Assembly: GCA_030280995.1 (NCBI GenBank)
Contig: JASXTE010000002.1
Span: 5,267,683-5,331,682, forward strand
DNA: 64,000 nt
Direction: 5' to 3'
Origin: Hemileia vastatrix
Lineage: Eukaryota; Basidiomycota; Pucciniomycetes; Pucciniales; Zaghouaniaceae
Under the pieces are notes generated by a model. It had not been told where the DNA came from, ran no database searches, and was given only the letters and a program-made list of their open reading frames with translations. Below, piece after piece: positions 33,201 through 46,283 of the stretch (positions within the stretch are counted from its first letter, which is position 1; every line of letters starts with the position of its first letter). The position numbers were made by a program, and so were the translations under genes.

Positions 33201-36200
33201 AATATGAATGACACAGAAAGATCATATATAAGTGGATTTGTTTATAAGGAATACCTGATGAACTGAAGAAGACCTGCACCCTAGATACTCACCATCATAA
33301 AAGTGTCCAGCATAAGTTTGGCCAAACTTGCGCTGGACACTTTTGGTTGCATGCAGTCAGATGGGATAAATTTACTCTATGGAAATGAAAATGACATTTT
33401 GCTCAATCATTGCACAATAAGTAGTTTGATATTGCCAAAATGTCCTCCTGATGATTTTTCAAAACTCATCAGGACACTTTCTTTGGTTTAACAAAAAAGA
33501 AAATATAGTCCAGGTTTAGCCCTGGTGGTGCACATTCGATCTAACACCTCTACTTGTTATTGATAGTGGGAATTTTCCTTAGATTTTTTTTTCTTATTTT
33601 ATCCCTTTTATTTTACTTTTTTATTGCTCATATTGCTTTGGATATCAATTTTTAATTTTTAAAATAAAAAATTTTCATACTCTAATACCTTTATTTAATA
33701 ATATATGATTAAAGGTGGAGCACCACCTGGTATGAATTTTCCACACAAGTTATTACTATATTAATAACGTTAATAATATAATGATGACAAAAAATTAATC
33801 AAATGGTAAATTTAAATGACACAGAAAGATCAAATACCAGTGGAAATTCTTATAAGAAATCCCTTTTGAGTTTAAGAAGATTTACTGTATGCCTACTCTC
33901 AATTATAAAAGTGTCCAGCACAAGTTCGGCCGAACTTGTGCTGGACACTTTTGGTTGCATGAAGTCATATGAGATAAATTCTCTCTATGGCAATGAAAAT
34001 AATATTTCACTCAATTATTGAAGTAAAGAATGTTTAATATTGTAAAATTGTCCCCTGGAAGTCTGTCGAAACCTCAGCTCAAAATTTGTTAGCTATACAT
34101 AAAAGTAAGTTTAGACCAAGTCTTGACCTAGGGGTCCCCAACTGTCCCAACACCACTTCTGGCTCTTGATAGTAAAATTTTACTTGTATTTTTTATTTCG
34201 TATTTGATCCCATTTATTTTCATTTTACTTTTCTATTACTCTTTTTAATTTAAAATATCAATTTATTTTTTTAAAAACTAAACATATTCATATTTTTTTA
34301 ACTTTATATAATAATATTATTAAAGGTGTAACATCACCAACTTTGCGTTTGGCATGCAGGTTTTTGCTATACTAGAAACATTAATAATATATATGGTGAC
34401 AAAAAATTAATTATAAGATAAATATGAATGATAAAAAAAAGTTAAAAAACCAATAGAAATGTGAAAAACAAAAAACTGATGTACTGATAAACACTTCCAC
34501 CCTAGCTACTCTCCATCATAAAAGTGTCCAGCACAAGTTCGGCCGAACTTGTGCTGGACACTTTTGTTCAGGTGCAGTCAGATGGGATCAATTCTCTCTG
34601 TGGAAATTAAATTAAAAAAAATGCTAAATAATTACATTAGAAGTAGTTTGGTATGGCTGAATTATCCATCTTGAGTTTTTCCAAACCTCAGGTGAAAAAT
34701 TTTTTATCTTTAAAAAAAATTAAATTTTATCAAATTTAGCCCTGATGGCACCCATTTGTTTCAACACCCCTACTGGCTCTTGAAGGCAGGAATTTTCCTT
34801 GAATTTTTCTTTTTCATATTTTATCTCTTTTACTTTACTTTTTTATCACTCATGTTACATTTGGATATTAATTTATAATTTTGGAAAAAAAATCATTTTC
34901 ATATTTTTTTAACATTTTTTAATAATATTATAAAAGGTGTAATATAACATGGCATGCATTTGGCGCACAAGTTTTTTCTATACTAATAAAATTAATAATA
35001 TTCTAATGAAAAAAATTAATAAGATAATAAAATATGAATAACACAGAAAGATCAAATACCAGTTGAAATGTTTTAAAAAAAACAGTTGCACTGAAGAAGA
35101 CCTGCACCCTAGCTACTCTCCACCATAAAAGTGTCCAGCACAAGTTCGGCCAAACTTGTGCTGGACACTTTTGGTCAGGTGCAGTCAGATGGGATCAATT
35201 CTCTCTATGGCAATGAAAAAAATTATTTGATAAGAAAATTCACTAGATGTAGTTTGATATAGCTGAATTATCCACCTAGAGTTCATCCAAACCACAGGTA
35301 CACAATTTTTTATCTTTAAAAAACAGTCAATTTAGTACAATTTATCCCTGATGGCTCTCATTTGCTTCAACATCTCTACTGGCCTTTGATATTAGGAATA
35401 ATACTTGGATTTCTTTTTTCATATTTGATCCCTTTAACTTAATTTTTTATTCCTCATACTGCTTTTGGATATCAATTAATAATTTTGAAAATAAATTATT
35501 TTAATATTTTTATACATTTATTTAATAATATTATAAAAGGTGTAACATCACTCAGTATGCATTTGGCACACAATTTTTTGCTATACTTATATAATTAATA
35601 ACATAATTAAGACAAAAAATTAATCAAAAAATATGTATGAGTGAGGCACAAAGATAAAATACCAGTAGACATGTTTGTAAGAAATACCAGATGAAATGAA
35701 GAAAAATTCTAACCCAGCCACTCTCCATCATAGAAGTGTCCAGCACAAGTTTGGCAGAACTTGTGCTGGACACTTTTGGTCATGTGCAGTCAGATGGGAT
35801 CAATTCTCTGTATGGCAACAAAAATTTTTTTTTATAAAATTTCACTAGAAGTAGTTTGGTTTAGCTGAATCATCCACCTGCTGTTCTGCCCAATATCAGG
35901 TGTATAATTTTTTATCTTTAAAGAAAAGGTCACTTATTACAATCAAGCCCTGATGGCTCCCATTTGCTTTAACACCTCTACTGGCTCTTGATAGCAGGAA
36001 TTTTACTAGTATTTTTTCCATATTTGAACTGTTTGACTTTTATTTTACTCTTTTATTCCTCTTTTTACTTTTAAATTTCTATTTAATTTTTGTAAAACTA
36101 ATCCTTTCCATATTTATTTACGTCTATTTTAAAAAATTATTGAAGTTATAACTTCACATTGTATGCATTTGGCACACAATTTTTGCTATACTAATAACAT

Positions 36201-38036
36201 TAATAATATAATGGTGATAAAATATTAATTGGATGATGAATATGAAAGATACAGACTGATCAAATACCAGTAGACATGTTTATGAGAAATACAAGATGAA
36301 GGAACTGAAGAAAATTTCCACCCAAGCTACTCTCCATCATAAAAGTGTCCAGCACAAGTTTGGTCACATGCAGTCAGATGGGATCAATTCTCTCTATGGA
36401 AACAAAAAACATTTTTTTATTAAACTTCACTACAAGGAGTTTTGTTTAGCTGAATCGTCCACCTGTCGTTCTTCCCAACCTCAGGTGTGTAATTTTTTAT
36501 CTTTATATAAAAAGGTCACTTATTAAAATTTAGCCCTGATGGCTCCCATTTGTTTCAACACTTCTACTGGCTCTTGAGAGCAAGAATTTCACTAGTATTT
36601 TGTTTTTCATAATTGATCTCTTTGAGATTAATTTTACTTTTTTATTTCTTATTTTTTTAATATCTATTTAAATTATTGTAAAGCTAATCATTTTCATATT
36701 TTTTTACTTTTATTTCATAATATTATAAAAGGTGTAACATCACCTGGTATGCATTTGGCACATGAGTTTTTTCTATACTTATAATATTAATAATATAATG
36801 GTGAAAATAAATTAATCAAATGATATATATGAGTGAGGCACAAAGATCAAGTACCAATGGACATGTTTATGAGAAATACCAGATTAACTGAAGAAAAATT
36901 CTACCCTAGCTACTCTCCCTCATAAATGTGTCCAGCACAAGTTCGGCCAAACTTGTGCTGGACACTTTTGGTCACATGCAGTCTGGTGTGATTGATTCTC
37001 TCTCAATCATTGCACTAGTAGTTGTTTTATATGGCTAAATGGTTCTGCTGAAGTTTTGTTAAACCTCAGATTGGCATTTTTTTGTTTTTCAAAAAAGCAA
37101 TTATAGTCCAAGTTTAGTGCCACTGGTGAGCGTTCACCCCAACATGTCTACTTGCTCTTGATGGCAGTAATTTTATTTTAATTTTTTATTTCATATTTGC
37201 TTCCTTTAATTTTACCTTTTTATCCCTCATATTGCTTTTGAATATCAATTTATTTTTTGTAAAACAAATTATTTTCATACTTTTTTACCTTTATTTAATA
37301 ATATTATAAAAGGTGTAACATCACCCGGTATGCGTTGGGCACATGAGTTTTTGCTATACTTATAATATTAATAACATAATGGTGACAAAAAATCAATCAA
37401 ATGATAAATATGAGTGAGGCACAAAGATCAAATACCAGTGGACATGTTTATAAGAAATACCAGATGAACTGAAGAAAAATTCCACCCTAGCTACTCTCCA
37501 TCATAAAAGTGTCCAGCACAAGTTCGGCCAAACTTGTGCTGGACACTTTTTGTCACATGCAGTCTGATGTGATCAATTCTCTCTATTGCAATGGAAATGA
37601 ATTTTTCTTCAATAATTGCACTAGAAGTTGTTTGATATGGCAAAATTGTCATCCTGAAGGTTTGGTAAAGCTGGATTTTTTTTTATTTTTACAAAAAAGA
37701 AATTATAGTCCAAGTTTAGTGCCACTGGTGGGCGTTCACCCCATCATGTCTACTTGCTCTTGATGGCAGGAATTTTACTTTAATTTTTTATTTCATATTT
37801 GATCCCTTTAATTTTACCTTTTTATCCCTCATATTGCTTTTGGATATCAATTTATTTTTTGTAAAACAAATCATTTTCATATTTTTTTACCTTTATTTAA
37901 TAATATTATAAAAGGTGTAACATCACCCGGTATGCGTTGGGCACACGAGCTTTTGCTATACTTATAATATTAATAACATAATGGTGACAAAAAATCAATC
38001 AAATGATAAATATGAGTGAGGCACAAAGGTCAAATA
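30269..38036. repeat. ~606-bp tandem array with 46-bp palindromes (13 units)
   Basis: Palindrome starts: 30269 (degenerate), 30881, 31483, 32089, 32699, 33299, 33907, 34520, 35127, 35732, 36341 (right arm deleted), 36924 and 37504, so the period is 580-613 bp. Copies at 33907-33952 and 34520-34565 are perfect 46-base palindromes with arm AAAAGTGTCCAGCACAAG and centre TTCGGCCGAA. Each unit also holds a second, weaker hairpin about 120 bp on, a CAGTCAGATGGGATCAATTC segment, and an AT-rich segment with ATTATAAAAGGTGTAACATC. No frame stays open through a unit. Confidence 0.93.
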
Positions 38037-38630
38037 CCAATTAATCAATAGTTCTTTTTAATATTATAAATTTTTTGATTAAATAAAATGGTAATGATGA
38101 ATTATATTTTTCATCCACAATTCCACTCTAATGATTCCCACTGCACAAAAAGGGTTCACTTGGTCCTTTCTTTACTGCTTGTGCATATATTTTATTGCCC
38201 ACAGTACTACAATTTTTTGTAGTGATTATCCGACATCTGATTCAGGAATATTTTTGAACAATATAAGTTTTTTTTACAAAAGACCTTATCATATCCAATA
38301 TCCCACAAAAAATACAACCTGTTTTTGTATTAAAACCCATTAATTATTAAGAAATTTTTAAAATAATTAGATTAGACCCTGGCACAGCTAGATCCATACC
38401 AACCGACCTAAACTCTTTTTAATATTGAAAACAATTAAATAAAATTATGATATCATACTAAATTATGGGAACCAACCATAATTCAGCACTTCTCATTTGC
38501 TCTGCTACAAAATGAGTGCATGTAGCATTTTTCTAACGTCGGACTGTTTTTCTTCCTTCCCTCACACCTTTAGTCCAGAATGAAAATTTAGTATGAGTTT
38601 TGGTCAAGTTGGTTTGCCAGTGTTATCTGT
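38037..38630. other. S interior right of the array
   Basis: AT-rich, non-repetitive sequence. A 70-codon frame at 38131 has no recognisable similarity. I see no gene. Confidence 0.4.
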
Positions 38631-38995
38631 ATGCAATATGAATTCATATTGCATATTTCTATTTATGCATAAAATATACTCGTTAAGCACCATTTTTTTG
38701 CATTTTTCAATCATTATGCATATTTATGGATATGCATATGCATATTCATTATACAGATTTATATGCATATTAATATATTTTATTCATATACATATATGCA
38801 CCTTTTTTTTGCATATTCAATATGCATATTTTTATGCATATTCAATATGCATATTTTTTATGCATAATAACTATGCATATTTTTTATGCATATTTATTCT
38901 TCATAGTCATTATGCATACACTTTGGATAGGCATTTCACATCAATTTTTAACATGCAATAAGTATCCACCATGCAAATTCAAATGCATATGCATC
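38631..38995. repeat. ATGCATAT-rich cluster
   Basis: The palindromic word ATGCAT or its extension TATGCATATT occurs about fifteen times in 360 bp (for example around 38715, 38740, 38820, 38840, 38855, 38870 and 38885), at irregular spacing. It is close to the right end of S. Apparent frames (Ile/Tyr/Cys-rich) follow from the repeated word. Confidence 0.7.
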
Positions 38996-39299
38996 TATAT
39001 CATACACACAACATATATTCAAGTTTAATATTTGAATATTAAGGTATGCTAAGTGATGTTGTTCAACCTTTTGCCAAACCTGAAATTAACTGATGTTCAA
39101 TGTGGTTCCTAAATTCTGCTCAAGGAGGGATTGTTCTGGATTCAATCTGTGACAGTTTATTTTTTCAATGTTTTTTCATCAGATTTAAAAACATATTTCT
39201 GACAGTTTCAGGATGGTTTCCCAACAGTTTCATGACAAATTCCTGATAGTTTCCAATAGAGGGAACTGCTAGCAGTTCACCCCCAGATTTCCCGTGGTG
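38996..39299. other. Right subterminal region of S
   Basis: It contains repeated pieces CTGACAGTTTC, TCCTGATAGTTTCC and CAACAGTTTCATGAC (39145-39255), then the terminal repeat. This is typical of a transposase-binding subterminal zone, but that role is inferred. Confidence 0.45.
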
Positions 39300-42200
39300 A
39301 TATACTGTATTTTACCATATTATTTGGGTTTAAATCTTTTCAAAAGTTTTTTAAGATCAGAGATTTCATTTTCAGGAATCCACTGGCCATATTCACTTGA
39401 TTTATTTTAAAACCTTAATAGATACTCAACTCCCTTTTCTTTAGTATGGTGTCTCTTTTTAAGTATCTTCTTAATTTCTTATTTTTCAAGTATTTCTTCA
39501 GGTTTCTTTTTATCTCTTCCTGATCTTGGAAATAGAGCAGTATCATTAGAATGGTATGGTTTTATAAGAGAAATAGGAAATACTGGATTTTTTCTATTGT
39601 ATGGTGCATATAATATAGCTTCAAAAGCATTGTTACCAACAATGATTTTTACTACAAATAGTCCAATGAATGGATCCTTCAATTTAAAATTACCATTTAA
39701 ATTGGAATGTAGTGTAGAAATAAGGACTTCATCACCTTCTTTTAAATTTTTTTCTTTATGGGCTATATCCCATCTTTTCTTCCTATACTCAAATGCCTTA
39801 TTAATTCATTCTCGAGAATGCTTTATGCATAATTTTTGCATTAGATGAAAAGATTTTGTACCTGGATGGATATCCAATCTTAGTAGTTTATTAAGAGTTT
39901 TAGCAGGGGTATTAGTTACATAACCCAAACATAACTCAAATTGCTTTTTTCCAGTGAAAGAATGAACTGTACTATTGTATGCAAATTCTAAACCAGAGAT
40001 AAAGGTTACTCAATAAGAGTGGATTTGTCATTTACTATAAAGTCAAAACCAAAATCAGAATATATTCTTATCATATCTTCTAAATTTTGTATCATTCTTT
40101 CTACAAGCCCATCAGTTTGTGGATGGTGTGCTGTAGAAATTTCTAATTGACAACCTGAAACATCCATAAGTGATTTCCAGAACTCAGAAGTAAATTTTGG
40201 ATCTCTGTCTGAAACTATTTCTTTGGGTAAACCATCTATATTTAACATTTGTGTCCACCATAAAAGATCTAAGTCCTTTTCAGAAACCTCTTTGTGGGTG
40301 GAAATAAATTTACACATTTATGTAAACCTATCTACAATTACCCAGCAGGAGTTATAACTCTTATTCCCAGCTATTAAAAAACCTGTTACAAATTCCATGT
40401 TAACTATCTTCCATGGAGCTTTTAGTTTCTCAATTTTCTGCAGCAAACCAGCTCTTTTGCCCTCCAATCTTATATATTTTTGAAAAGAGTCACATGTCTC
40501 AACATATTTTTGAACCTCATAAGGCATGTTAATCCACCAAGCTGTATTTTTTACTCTCATTAATGTTTTATGGAGGTCAAAATGACCTGCTAATATATCA
40601 TCATGACACAAACTTAACATTAAATCCTTCATTGAAGGGAGAATTACAATTACATTACTTAATTTTTCTCTATAATATATAAAACAATCCTCAATGGAAA
40701 AATCACCTTTTTATCATTCTTCCCTATATTTTTGTGGAAATGTTTTTATAAAAGCACTTATTGATGAATTAGATGAATCATTCAATATTTTAGTGAGTTT
40801 AATCAATTTAGGATCTGAAACATAATTATCAAGAATTGATTGCATAAATTCATCCTCAAGATCTACAATATAAATGTCATAAATGTTAATAATATATGTT
40901 TCAGGAACATAAGCTGGATTATTATCATTATTAGGTAGAGGTACTCTAGATAAAAAATCTACATTAGAGTGTAGAGCTCCTTCCCTATGTTTAATAGTCA
41001 TCCGTCTTTTGTACTCTTTTACAGATGATTACCATCTAAAAATATGCCTATTTGAATTTTTCATGTTTAAAAGTGACTTAACTGCACTACAGTCAGTTAT
41101 TAGCTCAAATTTTTAGTCTTCAAAGTAATAATTTAGCTTCTCAAGAGCCAATACTACTTCCAAATACTCAAGTTGAGTAGCACCATGTCTCAATTAACTA
41201 CTTCTTAGAGTACATAAAATATTGAAAATTAATACTTCTAAAGTTTTTCCTTCAATAAGTTGTTTTTGATGCAAAGAAGCACCTAAACCAATAAAAGTTG
41301 CATCAGTATACAAGACAAAAGGTAGTTGTAAATCTGGTAATCCAAAGATGGGAGCTTTTATCAAACATTCTATCAACTTATAAAAAGCCTGTTGGCTTTC
41401 ATTTTTCCAAATGAAAGCTTCTGATTTCTTTGTCAGTGTGGTCAATGGTACAGAAATTAATTGGTAGATCTTTATATATTGTCCATAATAACCACACACA
41501 CCAAAAAAAGATTGTACATCCTTTATATTTTGAGGAAATTTGTTATTCTTGATTGCAGCCACCTCATTCTGGGAAACACATATTTGTAGGCCATTTAAAA
41601 TATGACCAAGCGCCTTTTAAAGACTCAAAACAAAATTTACATTTTTTCAATTAAAGATTCATTTTTATTTCATTCATTTTCTGAAATACCTTCTTCAAAT
41701 GGAGTAAGTGTTCATCATATGTCTTAGAGAAAACTAAGATGTCATCAATGTATACCATCAACCACCCTTCAATCATTTCATTATGGGATTTTATATCCAT
41801 TAACTTCTGATATACTGAAGGAAATTTTTTTTCCAAATAGAATCCTGACATATTTATGAATTCCCATGTGTGTTGTTATCAATAAAAAGTTCTGTAAGTT
41901 CCTTTCAGCAGGAATTTGATGGTACCCTTTATTTCCATCTAGGCAACTTATATACTTAGAACCTTTAAGGGTAGTATTTATAGAGGAAATCATTGGAAAG
42001 AGGTATAAATCATCTACTTTAAATGTATTTAATGCTTTATAATCACCAAAAAGTCTTGCATTATCTTGTTCATAAGAAATAAGCACTGATGATATCACAC
42101 AATATTTTAGTGTAGTTTCTATGTTTTCAATAATTTTCATGTTAAACAACATCTTAATGTGATCCTCTATGTCTTTCCTCTTCATTGTTGAAGTGGGGTA

Positions 42201-44580
42201 TGGTTTCTTTTTAAGACTAGCAGGAATATTATCTGTTTCACAGGTCAAACTAACTTTCATCTAATGATCTTTCACAAGGCCCAGCTCATTGGTCCCATGC
42301 GCAAAAGCCATTTGAAATTCCTTAATTAAGTACAAAATATTTGTCTTCTCAGCTTCACTTATCTGAGTTCCAAATGATGCTTTTGAAATTTCTGTTTCCA
42401 GAAGTTCCATATCACTGGCTTCTCTTCCTTTGAAAGGAATATATAAGGCCAAATCAATTTTCAAGACTGTTTTAAAATAATTTATTTTAAATTTCATTTT
42501 ACCAGTCATGGCAATTGTAAAATTATTATTAGAAGGGTTTAATTTTACACCAAAATTTTTCAGAATTTCATTACCAATGATAAAAAAGCTACTATAATTA
42601 GTATTATCCATTACTACAAAGTCACAAATTACTCTAAAATAACCATGTAGATGTTTAAAGAAAACAGAAGATTTTTATATATCAATGGGGTGTAGTACTG
42701 ACACAAACCATCTTCAATTCTTACTTGTAAGGGGTTCAAGCTTTGACTTATAGCAACTATCAATTTTCTGTAATGAACATGCAGAAAAAACAGAGCCAGA
42801 AGCGCCTTTATCCAATAATATATTTACAGTTTCTCCAGAAATTATTGCTGGAACTGTGATAGGTTTCATTCTTAAGCTATGAGCAAGTATATCCTTAATA
42901 ATCTCAGCATCTTCCAAATTCATTAATGAAACATTTGAGTCCATACTTAATATTGGATTTTCAAAGATATACAAATCATCTTCCAACATACAGACCTCAT
43001 TTTCATCACTATATGAGATATTACTGTCACAATCACTTACATCTTTAATTTTTTCTGTTTCATGTTCAGATTCTTGCTGATTTTCAACAAGATTTATGTT
43101 TTTCTCATAATTGTGAACTTTGATCCAAGGCTTATTAAGCTTGTAACAAATATTTGTTTCATACTTCTTTGGAACTACAGGGGCAGTAGGTTTTTTCTGC
43201 ATCTCCTGAATTGGTTTTTAATTTTGAATTTTTACAGGTTCATTATTCTGCTTATAAGTGGTGTACCTTGTTTTAATAATATTTCATTAAAATATTGATA
43301 AATTCAGAATATTCTTTTACCATTATTGTTCTAGTTAAAAAAATGTCTCTGACAGATATAGGTAATTTATATATTATCATACCCTTCAATAAGTTAAAAT
43401 CCATTTTTGGTTCAATGGATTTTAATATTTTAGTTAAATTAATTAAAAATACCATTAGTTTGTCACCATTCACTGGATTATACCTTGTTTTCTCATATAA
43501 TCAATGCTGTGATAGTCTAAACGTTTTACCTCCAATTTTTTTTAATTAGTTGTTTCCATTCAGCCCAAGAGTAATCTTTACCCTCATTTAATACAGCTTC
43601 AGATCATAATAAAGTACCATATCTAAATAATGAAGTTAATTTTGATGCTCTCTCTTCATCAGGTAGTTTATATGAGAATTTTAAGTTGTCAATTTTTTGA
43701 ATAAAATGTTTTCAATCAGGGCTGGATTCCCCATAATAAGCTGGGTACTGGTAAGTTTTAGGCCAATTTTTCTGATTAGATTTAATTTGACTTATCTTGG
43801 GAAAATTCAATAACTCATTTTCTTTAGATAAATGGTCTTGTGTCTCCTCCTGTACAGTTCTGTGACTCACAATTGTTTTTTCAGATTTGACACTTCCACC
43901 AGTTGTTTTTCCCTTAGGTGGAAATAAGAGTTTTTGATATTAATTTTTGGAAATCAAAGCATTATTATTATACTGGGTGTAATTTTGATTATACTGGCTC
44001 ATTAGTATATTAGAAGTTTCAATCTCTACTTTAGCTATCCTTTGTAACAGTTCTGAGAGAGTCCAATTTGTTTGTGCAAAGGATAATTTTGTTCTTGATT
44101 AATTTTTCAATAAATGTGTGTCAAAAATGTATTCTAACTCAATTAATTTTTTTGATGATTCACTATATTTATTTTCCAATAAATCATACTTTAGGATTAG
44201 AGCCAAGTGTTATTTCTCTAATTCCCGGTTTCTTATTGCCAACTGAGATATATTTAATGTTAAAGAAGAAATTTTCTCACTAGTGAGCCTAATCTCTTTC
44301 TCCTAGCACTCAGTCATTCAACTTCATAATTCTGAAAAAATTCTATGAAAAGTTGGGTTATTATTAAAATACTTAACATCTTCCTTCACACATTCTTCAC
44401 TTTTTGGGTAAGCTCTCATATCAAATTTGTGTGGTGGAAAATGAGGGTTAGAAGTATTATCATAAAAAGTAATATTGCTATAAAAAAAGATAAATCAGGT
44501 GTGTCTAAATCAAAGCCCAATTCTCTTAAGTCCTCCTCTATTTTTCGCACAGATTTTTGATCAATCACATTACCTACATT
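39300..44580 (-). pseudogene. Gag-Pol of chromovirus copy 2, decayed
   Basis: From high to low coordinates the minus strand gives gag pieces (43750-43270), a zinc knuckle region with CYKLNKPWIKVHNYEKN (both knuckle pairs damaged, 43140-43095), protease with DKGASGSVF in place of DTGA (about 42815), RT with YIDDILVFS (about 41755-41730), RNase H with YTDATFIGLGASL, integrase HHCC (40600-40480), and DDE core SDRDPKFTSEFW and PQTDGL. Many stops and frameshifts break it into some ten frames. It is collinear with the intact ORF at 13451-18901 throughout, and the 5' part continues beyond H2. Confidence 0.93.
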
Positions 44581-44697
44581 AGGGGGTATCAATAATCAGG
44601 GATCCACAATTAAATTAATTGCCCAAAATAATCTGCATACCCCAATTATCTTCCACAATTATTTTTGCTAATAATTGGGTTATTAGACACTTTAGGT

Positions 44698-45606
44698 TGT
44701 GGTGATCAAAACCTGGGTAGGCCTTTGGAGTGCATATTTGGGGGGATTTGGTATGTAGGGTGTTATTGGGGTTATGGTGTCATTAGTGGATTTTTTCATC
44801 TTTAGGTAATAGTTAGTAGTGTTTATAAAGGCTTAATCTAGGGTCACTTATTATTTCTCAGCTTAATGTCCTTTCTTTTCTCTTCATTTTGGTATCCCTA
44901 TGGGTGTTACCTTGTTTTATAGGGTAGTTAGGTGTTGTTATTGGTATTTATCGGAAGTTTATTGCTTAGTGGTGCTTATGTAGGCTTAAGCTAGGGTTAC
45001 TTATTATGTCTTAGCTTATTTTCCTTTATTTTATTTTCATTTTGGTATGTCTTATGTGTGTTTGTCTTGTTTATTAGTGAAGTTATGGGTTTTTAGGGTT
45101 TTTATGGGTTGTATGGGTGTTTTAGGGCCTAGAAGCGGCCTGCCACCCCCTAAGCGGAGGCCCGCCTTGAAGCATGGGTGGGTGCTGGGAAAGCGCTAAA
45201 ATGCACTTTTATGCATGAAAAAGGATGGGAAAGCTGTATTTTGGGTGGGGAATTGGTCAGGGTGGTCTGTGCACTGGCTGTATGATGTGTGTGTGGGAAG
45301 AGTTTTAGCAAATCATCTTATCTCTTTACTCATCAACTCTCTGTTTCTCACTGTCTCATTGGATGGTGTTTTGTTGGAATATATTACTGTTAATTTCAAC
45401 TCTTTCTGGTAGTCTGTCTGGGACTATTATCTTTCACTTTTAAAGAGGTCAAGAGTGTTTAATTAGAGGGTCTAGCAAACAGATCTCCAATTTGCTGCAA
45501 CAGGTAAATCTCACTTGTTTTTATAAAGGGACAGGGGTTATTCTTTCTGGTTTTTCTCCAACTCCCTTGGTCAAGGACTATAGCTAGTACTATAGGATTG
45601 TCTACA
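44698..45606 (+). repeat. 5' LTR of G1
   Basis: It matches 49336-50231 through GGGTAGGCCTTTGGAGTGCA, GAAGCGCTAAAATGCAC-type and TGGTCAAGG.CTATAGCTAG stretches. A more distant copy is the solo LTR at 4249-5322. Confidence 0.88.
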
Positions 45607-45610
45607 TTTC

Positions 45611-45628
45611 TGGTGCCCAATGTGGGGT
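45611..45628 (+). other. Primer binding site of G1
   Basis: TGGTGCCCAATGTGGGG starts four bases after the LTR. It closely resembles the tRNA-Lys-type primer sites of other LTR elements (TGGCGCCCAACGTGGGG). The tRNA assignment is an inference. Confidence 0.55.
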
Positions 45629-45844
45629 CAAATCTGTTGGCTTTTTGGAATCTCTGTTGATTTAGGCTTCTCTCTTTGGTGGATCTCCTTTGGTGGATTT
45701 TGAATTTGGTGCTATATCTCTTTGTGGTTGGTCTAGGGGTCTTCTTTTCTGTTGGATTTGGTCCCTCCTATGTCTTTAAGGCTATTGGGGGGGACTTTGG
45801 CTATCTTTGGTGGAGATTGGAGGCTGTAACTTGGATTTGCTAGG

Positions 45845-46198
45845 ATGGTTAGGATTCAGTCTTGGGATGGTTCAAGGCTTTTGGGGGAGGATTCAAAGGG
45901 TTTTTTATCTAAGTTTGAGGTTGCTTCTGAGATTGATGGGGCCTCACTGTTGGACATGGTTAGGCAAGTAATCTTTTTCATTGGTAATAGGGAGGTGGAG
46001 AAGGAAGTTTCTGGTATGGCAGGATATAGGAGTCAGGACTGGGGAAAGTTGAAGATTGAAATGATTAAAAGGTGGCCTACTACTTTCTCAATGATGGATC
46101 TTCATGGGATTGCTAGGAAGTGGGAATTGAAAGGTGGTGTAACTTCTCTTTCTCAGTATGGGGAATTTATGGAGGAGTTTTGGGAGGCTCTGGATTAA
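45845..46198 (+). CDS. Gag-like protein, N-terminal part (G1)
   Basis: The 117-residue ORF begins MVRIQSWDGS and contains DMVRQVIFFIGNREVEKEVS, GYRSQDWGKLKIEMIKRW and GGVTSLSQYGEFMEEFWEAL. This is the capsid-like helical pattern of Gag in rust and other basidiomycete gypsy-type elements. It stops at TAA just where the next piece (46284) should follow in another reading. Gag would form the particle that packages the RNA, with enzymes supplied in trans by a related element. Confidence 0.7.
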   Translation: MVRIQSWDGSRLLGEDSKGFLSKFEVASEIDGASLLDMVRQVIFFIGNREVEKEVSGMAGYRSQDWGKLKIEMIKRWPTTFSMMDLHGIARKWELKGGVTSLSQYGEFMEEFWEALD

Positions 46199-46283
46199 CT
46201 GGTATATAATGATTTATTACAACATGAAGATTAGGCCAAGTATGTATTTTGGAGTTCCATGTAGAGATTTAAAGGTGTAGGCT

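Larger units (their letters stand above)
28893..39299. mobile_element. CACTA-like giant non-autonomous element S (10.4 kb)
   Basis: Terminal inverted repeats CACCATGGGAAATCT (left) and CACCACGGGAAATCT (right, read inward) continue as GGGGTGAA-TGCTAGCA, imperfect over about 40 bp. The duplicated target is ATA at 28890-28892 and 39300-39302, and removing S restores the copy 1 sequence around ACATATACTG. CAC(T/C)A ends plus a 3-bp TSD fit the CACTA/EnSpm group. No transposase ORF is visible. Most of the interior is a palindrome-bearing tandem array. Confidence 0.75.

Noticed and set aside
31487..37763. Repeated small frames with SSTSSAKLVLDTFG-like products in the S array
   Set aside because: They are the translated palindrome and following bases; most units do not keep the frame and the frames begin without ATG. 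The repeated unit explains them.
30269..38036. CRISPR-like array (palindromic repeats at regular spacing)
   Set aside because: The spacing is ~606 bp with homologous, not unique, spacers, and the context is a eukaryotic transposon.
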